From the NCBI GenBank assembly GCA_030634605.1, contig DAOWAK010000056.1, positions 1-7,308 on the forward strand: a stretch of DNA of 7,308 bases, written 5' to 3'. This DNA comes from Sedimentisphaerales bacterium (GTDB lineage Bacteria > Planctomycetota > Phycisphaerae > Sedimentisphaerales > SM23-30). The notes under the pieces are model-generated. The model did no database searches. It worked only from the letters and a program-made list of their open reading frames with translations, and was not told the DNA's origin. A program made the position numbers and the translations under genes. Positions 1 to 4,584 of this stretch are shown here, piece after piece (position 1 is the first letter of the stretch; the number at the start of each line of letters is the position of its first letter).

Positions 1-199
1 AAAACGACGGACTTGTTTGTCGCGTCCACGTCGTCCAGTTACCCTCCGCTGCTGGTTGTTGCTCCATACCCGGCGCCGGCTGCTGCTCAACCGTAGTTGA
101 TTCCGACTCGCCCCCTTCAATAATGCGAGTAATCTCGTCGCGGCCCAAAAGAGCCGCCCCGATAAAACACAAAGCTGTTATCAAAATCAAACGTTGCAT
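1..199 (-). CDS. Small exported protein, N-terminal part (runs off the left edge)
   Basis: The reading frame opens at ATG 199-197 and stays open to base 1, giving 66 codons. A strong Shine-Dalgarno site (AGGAG, 8 nt before the ATG) supports this start. The N-terminus MQRLILITALCFIGAALLG is a basic-then-hydrophobic segment like a Sec signal peptide or signal anchor. It is followed by an acidic, Gln/Pro-rich low-complexity stretch (EGGESESTTVEQQPAPG, then another MEQQPAAEG). The repeated QQPA motif suggests a flexible linker after export. No catalytic domain lies within the visible part and I do not recognise the family. It has the same orientation as the sugar transferase but lies 138 nt downstream of it, beyond a possible terminator, so it may be a separate transcription unit. 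Confidence 0.75.
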   Translation of the reverse strand, partial: MQRLILITALCFIGAALLGRDEITRIIEGGESESTTVEQQPAPGMEQQPAAEGNWTTWTRQTSPSF

Positions 200-214
200 T
201 TTCTCGGCTCCTGC

Positions 215-243
215 AGAATAATGAAACGGCACCGGTGTATCAA
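215..243 (-). promoter_or_regulatory. Possible sigma70-like promoter for the exported-protein gene
   Basis: On the minus strand, TTGATA (243-238) and TATTCT (220-215) are separated by exactly 17 nt, matching 5/6 and 4/6 of the consensus. The spacer holds an 8-bp perfect palindrome, CACCGGTG (230-237), which could be an operator. The -10 box is only 15 nt from the ATG at 199, which would give a very short leader with the Shine-Dalgarno site at its 5' end. That weakens the call. Confidence 0.3.
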
Positions 244-268
244 GACACAAATTTCCCGGCCACAAAAT

Positions 269-299
269 CCCCGCTAAATAAAATATTCGTTGAGCGGGG
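269..299 (-). terminator. Possible intrinsic terminator after the sugar transferase
   Basis: A perfect 7-bp GC-rich stem (CCCCGCT at 269-275, AGCGGGG at 293-299) encloses an AT-rich 17-nt loop, 39 nt past the sugar transferase stop. On the minus strand it is followed by ATTTTG, a short and imperfect U-tract. Position and stem fit the end of the operon, but the long loop and weak U-run make it only moderately convincing. Confidence 0.4.
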
Positions 300-337
300 T
301 CCCTTTTGCTTTACACCGCCGCTACCGGACTCTGGTT

Positions 338-1111
338 TCACCCAGCCACAGATTCATAGTCCAGTCTTTCAACTGCAGCAACCATGTTCGATGGCAATTC
401 AGCCGCCTGACCATAACCATTTGCCGCCAACGCACCACGAGCCACTTTGTCTCGATCCGCGTAACGTCGCATCATACTCTCCACTTCACGGGGCTGGAAG
501 GGCCGGACCAGATGCAGACCGATCAGAACCGTGTACAACAGCAGCATGAAGTCCAGCCGGGCAGAATACGCTTTACGGCTGATTCGGCAATAGCTGATTT
601 CCAGACGCAGCCTCTCATGGTCAGGCATGTTGTCCCGTCCGACCAACTGGATCGGACCGGTCATCCCGCAACGCGACGAAAACCGCTGCTCCATGTATGG
701 ATATTTTTCCTTAATCGATTCGATAACACTTTCCGGCAACGGTCGATTACCCACCAGGGTCATTTTACCCGTGAGCACATGTACCAACTGCGGCAGCTCC
801 GTCATGCAGACCTTCTCGAATATCCGACCCAGTCGTGTGTAAAGCGGCGAATCGAAATCAATATTCAAAAAACGCTGATCCTCAACCGGAATCGTCTGGC
901 GGTTAGCGATTTTCTCCGCGTTACGCACCATCGTCCGGAATTTTACAATTTTCCGGTTCTTATGCATATATACCCGTCGCTTCGAAACATAAAAAATCGG
1001 GCGACCGCAACACAGCAAAACCAGCAGTGCGCACAATCCCAACACCGGCAACCACAACACCGCTGCCAGCGAGCAAACGACTATATCGAAAACCCTTTTA
1101 TTCATATCCAT
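338..1111 (-). CDS. Bacterial sugar transferase (initiating phosphoglycosyl transferase)
   Basis: This 257-residue protein belongs to the bacterial sugar transferase family (PglC/WcaJ catalytic domain). Family members move a phosphosugar from a nucleotide sugar to undecaprenyl phosphate at the inner membrane. It opens with KRVFDIVVCSLAAVLWLP (residues 5-22), the usual basic residues plus re-entrant membrane helix. KFRTM (57-61), LGRIFEK (94-100), ELPQL (105-109), MTLVGNRPLP (117-126) and GMTGPIQLVGRD (149-160) follow in the expected order. The invariant-looking Asp-Glu dyad before LPQL reads Thr104-Glu105 here. The C-terminus beyond about residue 200 is longer than in minimal PglC-type enzymes, with a hydrophobic segment (DFMLLLYTVLIGLHLV) and a basic tail. 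The start at 1111 has AGAGG 10 nt upstream; ATG 1105 would lie too far away. It sits 55 nt downstream of the SDR gene, probably cotranscribed. The family is clear; the sugar is unknown. Confidence 0.94.
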   Translation of the reverse strand: MDMNKRVFDIVVCSLAAVLWLPVLGLCALLVLLCCGRPIFYVSKRRVYMHKNRKIVKFRTMVRNAEKIANRQTIPVEDQRFLNIDFDSPLYTRLGRIFEKVCMTELPQLVHVLTGKMTLVGNRPLPESVIESIKEKYPYMEQRFSSRCGMTGPIQLVGRDNMPDHERLRLEISYCRISRKAYSARLDFMLLLYTVLIGLHLVRPFQPREVESMMRRYADRDKVARGALAANGYGQAAELPSNMVAAVERLDYESVAG

Positions 1112-1120
1112 AACTAATAT

Positions 1121-1149
1121 ACCTCTGGCGCCAATTCCAATGATGGCGC
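1121..1149 (-). promoter_or_regulatory. Hairpin beside the sugar transferase ribosome binding site
   Basis: In the 55-nt gap between the SDR stop and the sugar transferase start, the minus strand carries GCGCCA (1149-1144) and TGGCGC (1133-1128), a 6-bp GC-rich stem with a 10-nt loop. It ends just before the AGAGG ribosome site (about 1126-1122). It could tune translation initiation or stabilise the processed mRNA. It is short enough to be chance. Confidence 0.2.
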
Positions 1150-1166
1150 TGACGCGTCCCTGCTAT

Positions 1167-1853
1167 TTAAAAACGCATGGCCGACATCCCTGTAGCCACA
1201 CCTCGCAACATCAACCAGATACGAGCATCGTATCCGATTATCCTGCGACGACTTTCTCCCGATATAATTATCCTGGCCAGCTTCTTCGCTACCGAAGGAT
1301 AACTGCTATACAATAGAGAAACCGGATTAAATATGCTTCTCTTTTTCGTAAGCCGGCCCGGATACAACACTGAAAACCTGCTTTCCGGAATCGACTCAAC
1401 TTTCGACTGCAACACTTTCGAAAGTATATGCTTCCAGCCGGCGTAATATCCAGTCCGACCCCTGGAATTTACCGATAAAGCCAATACTGAGCAGACAAAA
1501 ATTACATGCACTCTCGCATGAGAATAACTCTGCAACAGCTTGTCCAATACGGCGAGGTCTCTCTTTGCCTCTTTAAGGTCTGTTTCCCAGTCTATTGGCC
1601 GCGGATGGATCATGCCCAGCGCGCAGCAACAAATATTGACAAATTTATATTTTTTCTCCGGAGCGTAATCACCCATCTTATCCAAAGCGAAAACCGCTGC
1701 TTCCGGATACTCTTTTTTTAATTTTTCTTTCTCAGTACCATCCAAACCGACCAGCAGCAACTCCTGACCTCGCACCCAGGGCATTTTCAACAACGCCCCG
1801 GCTAATTTAGTGCATGGCCCGAGCACAACGGTCAAACTATCTGATTGACTCAT
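1167..1853 (-). CDS. SDR-fold oxidoreductase-like protein, substrate unknown
   Basis: This 228-residue protein looks like a short-chain dehydrogenase/reductase. VHVIFVCSVLAL (115-126) supplies the candidate catalytic Ser122, YAGWK (137-141) is the YxxxK motif with Tyr137 and Lys141, and VLYPGRL (162-168) matches the conserved PG element after it. NICCCALG (73-80) sits where classical members have NNAG. The N-terminal dinucleotide site is eroded: LGPCTKLAG (11-19) keeps one or two glycines instead of TGxxxGxG. The C-terminus (about 203-228) is basic and partly hydrophobic. In polysaccharide loci such proteins reduce or epimerise a nucleotide sugar or lipid-linked sugar, but nothing here fixes a substrate. 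ATG 1853 is the first start in frame; only a weak purine stretch precedes it. A long leader with its own promoter candidate lies upstream. The SDR fold is fairly secure, activity much less so. Confidence 0.72.
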   Translation of the reverse strand: MSQSDSLTVVLGPCTKLAGALLKMPWVRGQELLLVGLDGTEKEKLKKEYPEAAVFALDKMGDYAPEKKYKFVNICCCALGMIHPRPIDWETDLKEAKRDLAVLDKLLQSYSHARVHVIFVCSVLALSVNSRGRTGYYAGWKHILSKVLQSKVESIPESRFSVLYPGRLTKKRSIFNPVSLLYSSYPSVAKKLARIIISGESRRRIIGYDARIWLMLRGVATGMSAMRF

Positions 1854-2083
1854 ATTTAATCTTTATACACCCGACAATGCCTCGTGCATTTCCAGACACA
1901 CATACAACATCCGGACAAACTCCAAGCCATATTGCCGGAAGCAATAATTTTCACTGAGACAAACCGAAAGGATTAGTTTTCTACCTTCCATGACTACGCA
2001 AAGCCGGGGTAGAATTACCCAAATAGGACGCTATGCCAGTCTGTGAGTTTTCTCCTGTCAGCTCCCAATACCAGTTTCAATCT

Positions 2084-2112
2084 ATTATAAGTTTTATGCA
2101 CGGACAGAGCAA
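2084..2112 (-). promoter_or_regulatory. Sigma70-like promoter candidate for SDR and sugar transferase
   Basis: On the minus strand a perfect TATAAT (2089-2084) lies 17 nt after TTGCTC (2112-2107), which keeps the TTG of the -35 consensus. Transcription would start near 2077, giving a leader of about 220 nt before the SDR start at 1853. This would let the SDR/sugar transferase pair be expressed separately from the upstream glycosyltransferase genes. Confidence 0.45.
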
Positions 2113-2138
2113 CCTCCGCATATATTTATCGGACCATA

Positions 2139-2325
2139 ATCGCCCCCAAGTTACGTTGCGGAATGCACTTAAGGAAAATGCCCCAATCTTGTTGCCCTTC
2201 TTAAATCTTGAACTGGCAGCATATTATATTAATGCGTCAATCAATAATTTCCCCGTCATCAACCTGAATAATTTTTTCAAAAAACATTATTATCATCTAT
2301 TTTTTTGTGAAAATTATCGCCCCCA
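2139..2325 (-). repeat. Pair of 10-bp direct repeats upstream of the promoter
   Basis: TGGGGGCGAT occurs twice on the minus strand, at 2148-2139 and 2325-2316, each followed by an AT-rich flank (TATGG and AATTT). These are the GC-richest words in an AT-rich stretch. The nearer copy lies about 27 bp upstream of the -35 box at 2112-2107, where an activator could bind. Regulator binding is conjecture. Confidence 0.3.
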
Positions 2326-2399
2326 CTCAGGAATTTTCTGACAAGTTCAGCCGACTTTCTGTATAAACCCCTAATTTCCCACCGAGTTATAGGTATTTC

Positions 2400-3278
2400 T
2401 TATCTGATAATCAACCGGCGAATTCTTTGGTGTAGCCCCGCTGCTTGCGAAAGTGCAAACCTCAGATCAAATTTCGAATAAAAACCATTAATCCCCACCC
2501 GACCCAATGCGAATCGATTATTTTTTTCTTTGGCACCTGTAACCAGACTAGCTAAAAAGCCTGCCTCAAAACCCGCCGCTTCTGCCGCCTTGCCCACCAC
2601 GCTGCTGAAATCGACGTAGGAAAAACAGTTTGTCCGGCTGGCATGACCCAGCTTCTCCTGTAGTTCACCTCGTGATCGCTCCAGTTCATCCGCCAGTTCC
2701 GCCGCCGATAACTTACTCAAAAACCGATGCGAACAACTGTGGCTTTCCACGTCAACATTGAATTCCTCCAACCGCGACAACTGTTCCCAACTCATCAACC
2801 GTTCCTGGCTGAAATGTTCCAGCATCCGATCAAGTACCTGGCGGTCTTTTTTGGGAAAGCTCATTCCGTCCACAAATTTTTTTATATTTTCCCGTTCCTT
2901 CTCATACCATTTCGAGGTTTTGCCCACCAGGTCCGTTACCACAAATACCGTCGCCGGAAATCCCATCTCCTTGAGCACCGGAACCGCGTTGGTTAAAAAG
3001 TTCTCATACCCGTCGTCAAAAGTAATCAGAATTTCCCTGCCCGATCCCGGCTGTCCATCCAGACGAGCCAAAAGCTGATCAATCGTCAACCCTTGCCAGT
3101 GATGGTCTTTCAGCCATTGCAAATGCTCCCGCAACTGATTCGGCGAAATAGATAGCCACGAACCGCTGTTATCGACAGAGTGATAAGCCAGAACCGCAAC
3201 TCCCCGCGCCGCCCGCCCGCCAACCAGACCCAGCAACGCCAATTTCAGCAGCCGTTTTGCCCAAAATCGCAACGACAT
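2400..3278 (-). CDS. Polysaccharide deacetylase (NodB homology domain, CE4 type)
   Basis: This 292-residue protein has the NodB fold of carbohydrate esterase family 4, whose members remove acetyl groups from N-acetylhexosamine polymers with a bound metal. AYHSV (31-35) is the first strand signature. TFDDGY (86-91) gives the catalytic Asp and a metal-binding Asp (88-89). HSCSH (180-184) gives the two metal-binding His residues. PATVFVV (108-114) is the conserved strand after motif 1. A helical, charged insert of about 55 residues (120-175) separates motifs 1 and 2. Motif 3, usually a Tyr-Pro pair, reads FSYVDF (219-224). The basic, hydrophobic N-terminus (RFWAKRLLKLALLGLVGG) looks like a membrane anchor. 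The start chosen is ATG 3278, with AGGGG 6 nt upstream; GTG 3281 would be too close. It follows a repeat-rich gap after the GT2 gene. The real substrate is unknown. Confidence 0.93.
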   Translation of the reverse strand: MSLRFWAKRLLKLALLGLVGGRAARGVAVLAYHSVDNSGSWLSISPNQLREHLQWLKDHHWQGLTIDQLLARLDGQPGSGREILITFDDGYENFLTNAVPVLKEMGFPATVFVVTDLVGKTSKWYEKERENIKKFVDGMSFPKKDRQVLDRMLEHFSQERLMSWEQLSRLEEFNVDVESHSCSHRFLSKLSAAELADELERSRGELQEKLGHASRTNCFSYVDFSSVVGKAAEAAGFEAGFLASLVTGAKEKNNRFALGRVGINGFYSKFDLRFALSQAAGLHQRIRRLIIR

Positions 3279-3314
3279 CACTTGCCCCTCTCATCACTGT
3301 TAAAGACCGTAACT

Positions 3315-3340
3315 GTAGGATGGGCTTCAGCCCATGCTGA
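3315..3340 (+). repeat. REP-like palindromic unit, TTCA loop
   Basis: After GTAGG the sequence forms a perfect 6-bp stem, ATGGGC (3320-3325) and GCCCAT (3330-3335), around a TTCA loop, then GCTGA. The GTAGGATGGG start matches the GTAGGGTGGG start of the unit at 3622-3649, and both end in CCCAYGC. They look like two members of one short palindromic repeat family with different arms. Confidence 0.6.
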
Positions 3341-3431
3341 CTCTTTGAAATCGACGGGTGGCACCGCCAAGTACTCTTGGGGGTGGTTACCGCAATAAAC
3401 AAATACATCACTGCTACCGAAAATTCCGCTC

Positions 3432-3490
3432 GTCATTTGTCATTCGCCATTAAATCGTCATTCGGATTTCGAAATTAGTCATTAAAAATC
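3432..3490 (+). repeat. TCATT-phased short repeat, copy A
   Basis: GTCATT-type words recur at 3432, 3440, 3457 and 3479, near-tandem with irregular spacing. The core TCGTCATTCGGATTTC (3455-3470) is repeated exactly at 4548-4563, and the next 20 bases are also similar. It is a non-coding repeat of the kind scattered between genes in many environmental bacterial genomes; mechanism and function are unknown. Confidence 0.65.
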
Positions 3491-3521
3491 GTAACCGTTC
3501 ACAGGATTACTCAATTGCTGT

Positions 3522-3545
3522 AAAAAAACCGCAGGTCGGGTTTTT
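3522..3545. terminator. Weak bidirectional terminator-like inverted repeat
   Basis: AAAAACC (3524-3530) and GGTTTTT (3539-3545) form a 7-bp inverted repeat with an 8-nt loop, with T-runs on both strands (seven T on the minus strand). Only two base pairs are G-C, so the stem is weak. It lies about 120 bp after the GT2 stop and could give partial termination before the deacetylase. Confidence 0.25.
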
Positions 3546-3662
3546 AGCCCCTTGGCCCGTCCGAGGGGTTCCAACGCCGCCGGCACCCACGCCGCCGGAT
3601 CGGGTGGCATGTTCAAGCCCCGTAGGGTGGGTAACCTTGTTACCCACGCGGTTGGCTAAAAA
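3541..3662. repeat. Possible 122-bp element with 9-bp terminal inverted repeats
   Basis: TTTTTAGCC (3541-3549) and GGCTAAAAA (3654-3662) are perfect inverted repeats bounding a GC-rich block. The right terminus abuts the GT2 stop codon at 3665-3663. The block contains a 15-bp-period doublet and the hairpin at 3627-3647. No transposase and no clear target duplication is visible, so this is at most a small non-autonomous element. Confidence 0.3.
3622..3649 (+). repeat. REP-like palindromic unit, 9-bp arms
   Basis: A perfect 9-bp stem is made by GTGGGTAAC (3627-3635) and GTTACCCAC (3639-3647), with a 3-nt CTT loop, preceded by GTAGG. This is the strongest hairpin in the window. It lies 16-36 nt past the GT2 stop and could stabilise the 3' end of upstream mRNA. 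No U-tract follows on either strand, so it is not an intrinsic terminator. Confidence 0.65.
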
Positions 3663-4526
3663 TCAATTCCGACTCTCTGTGTCCCCGGTGCCTTCTGTGG
3701 TAAAATTCCTGGACTCATCACTGCCCAAGTCCGGCCGAAACCAGTAACCATGCTCGCGAAAATAACGCATCATACTGCTGATATGCCAACGCCAATGACG
3801 TCCGAATGGCACCTTCGCACTGGTCCGCATGTGCTTGTGCGTAAAACTCACCCCGGGAAAATACGCGGTTCGCAGTCCCGCCTTGCGGTAGCGATAACAC
3901 AAATCCGCATCCTCATAATACAGCCGATACCCCTGGTCCATCCCGCCCAGCCGCAAATATTCCTCCCGCCTGATCAAAATAAACGCCCCAAAAATCCAGT
4001 CCACCAACTGTTGCTTTTCGTGATCCAACGACTCCATCACTTTTTTGCGATAAAATGCCGGCCGCCAGGGCCAGCGATCCACGCCAAATCCACGCAGCAT
4101 CACCACCGGCAGCGTCGGAAACTGCCGACAACTCGGCTGCACCGATCCATCCATATTCAACAGCCGGCAACCCAGTACCCCCGTCTCAGCATCACCTTCC
4201 AGATAAGCCAGGGCATCTTTCAACGCACCGCTCTGGTAAACCGTATCAGGATTCAGCATAAGCAGATATTTCCCCCGCGACTTTTCCGCCATTTCGTTTA
4301 TATTTTGAGACAGGCTTTGCGGCTGTTCATTACCAAAACACTTAACCCGATCATCGATTCCGCCCACCACCGCTTCAACTTCCCGCCCACCCAGGTTGTC
4401 CAGCACCAGAATCTCCGCCTCCAGCCCCTCCAGCCCACCCCGCAGAGACTTCACACAATCCGCCAGTAACCCCTCATGCCCATGACTGACAATCACCACC
4501 GATAAGTCTATTCCATCCTGCTTCAT
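3663..4526 (-). CDS. GT2-family glycosyltransferase (rhamnosyltransferase-like)
   Basis: This 287-residue protein has the GT-A fold of family 2, which transfers a sugar from a nucleotide donor onto a growing glycan. It begins with the nucleotide-binding strand LSVVIVSHG (8-16). ILVLDN (39-44) and the metal-binding region LNPDT (91-95) follow, then the acceptor-side segment VDWIFGAFILIRREEY (175-190) and YYEDADLCYR (203-212) with the likely catalytic acidic pair. This layout is typical of WcaA/RfbN-like rhamnosyltransferases; donor and linkage are unknown. The start chosen is ATG 4526, with AGGG 5 nt upstream; GTG 4529 is too close. It begins 45 nt after the GT4 stop, so translation is probably coupled or cotranscribed. 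The C-terminal 13 residues appear to come from an inserted repeat: the tail reads ESRN, then FTTEGTGDT, then ESRN again, and the catalytic domain ends well before this. Confidence 0.92.
   Translation of the reverse strand: MKQDGIDLSVVIVSHGHEGLLADCVKSLRGGLEGLEAEILVLDNLGGREVEAVVGGIDDRVKCFGNEQPQSLSQNINEMAEKSRGKYLLMLNPDTVYQSGALKDALAYLEGDAETGVLGCRLLNMDGSVQPSCRQFPTLPVVMLRGFGVDRWPWRPAFYRKKVMESLDHEKQQLVDWIFGAFILIRREEYLRLGGMDQGYRLYYEDADLCYRYRKAGLRTAYFPGVSFTHKHMRTSAKVPFGRHWRWHISSMMRYFREHGYWFRPDLGSDESRNFTTEGTGDTESRN
3665..3716 (-). repeat. In-frame repeat insertion at the 3' end of the GT2 gene
   Basis: Two near-identical words, AATTCCGACTC (3665-3675) and AATTCCTGGACTC (3704-3716), differ only by a 2-base gap and are 39 bp apart. 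Between them lies a CACAGA-rich sequence (minus strand ACCACAGAAGGCACC, then GGGGACACAGAG), a repeat type common between genes of environmental bacteria. Removing one 39-bp unit leaves ESRN followed directly by TGA. The unit therefore looks like an insertion that lengthened the protein by 13 codons. Confidence 0.5.
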
Positions 4527-4547
4527 CACTACCCTGCCACTGCCTTT

Positions 4548-4584
4548 TCGTCATTCGGATTTCTTAATTCGTTATTGAAAAATC
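4548..4584 (+). repeat. TCATT-phased short repeat, copy B, covering the GT4 stop
   Basis: TCGTCATTCGGATTTC (4548-4563) is an exact 16-bp copy of 3455-3470 in the same orientation. The next 21 bases (to 4584) also resemble copy A. It fills most of the 45-nt gap between the GT4 and GT2 genes. It also contains the GT4 stop codon (4574-4572) and its last three codons (Ile-Phe-Gln). Confidence 0.65.

Larger units (their letters stand above)
1854..2399. other. AT-rich intergenic region between deacetylase and SDR genes
   Basis: No convincing gene lies in these 546 bases. They hold a sigma70-like promoter candidate facing left, two copies of a 10-bp GC-rich word, and small hairpins at 1930-1946 (6-bp stem, TATTGC/GCAATA) and 2007-2020 (GGGTA/TACCC). 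There is a minus-strand ORF of 42 codons (1991-1863) ending 9 nt before the SDR start, with no ribosome site, and a plus-strand ORF of 102 codons (2033-2341) of biased, AT-driven composition. The composition differs visibly from the flanking genes. That fits either a long regulated leader or the remains of a decayed gene. Confidence 0.6.
3279..3662. other. Repeat-rich intergenic region between GT2 and deacetylase
   Basis: No gene is supported in this 384-base gap. It is a chain of unrelated short repeat modules. These are a TTCA-loop hairpin (3315-3340), a CCAAG/CTTGG hairpin inside a G-rich stretch (3357-3390), and a TCATT-phased repeat shared with the GT4/GT2 junction (3432-3490). CGTAACCGTTCACAGG follows at about 3490-3505, then a short inverted repeat with A/T flanks (3522-3545), two copies of ACGCCGCCGG 15 bp apart (3574-3598) and a 9-bp-arm hairpin (3627-3647). 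The final part is GC-rich and unlike the AT-rich middle, so the gap seems assembled from several insertions. Confidence 0.7.

Noticed and set aside
290..1117. Plus-strand ORF of 275 codons
   Set aside because: It is fully antisense to the sugar transferase, whose motifs are all in the minus frame; its translation is Arg/His/Gln/Thr-rich with no domain signature.
1863..1991. Minus-strand ORF of 42 codons just before the SDR gene
   Set aside because: It has no ribosome site and no recognisable family, and a short open frame here can be chance; it could be a leader peptide or gene remnant but is not supported.
2033..2341. Plus-strand ORF of 102 codons with AGGA 4 nt before the ATG
   Set aside because: The AT-driven Asn/Phe/Tyr-rich composition shows no motif, it is alone on its strand, and it overlaps the minus-strand promoter candidate. 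The ribosome site is weak, so I left it as a possibility only.
3359..3375. Sigma54-type promoter at the TGGCAC word
   Set aside because: The downstream -12 element (TTGC at the right spacing) is missing, and the word falls in a repeat module.
3169..3411. Minus-strand ORF of 80 codons overlapping the deacetylase start
   Set aside because: It runs through the repeat region and then out of frame over the deacetylase N-terminus; the overlapping NodB gene is clearly the real one.
3312..3662. CRISPR array
   Set aside because: The repeats are of different kinds and lengths, with no constant repeat and regular spacer, and no cas gene is present.
3750..4469. Plus-strand ORF of 239 codons
   Set aside because: It is antisense to the GT2 gene, and its His/Pro/Gln-rich composition is typical of a shadow of a real gene.
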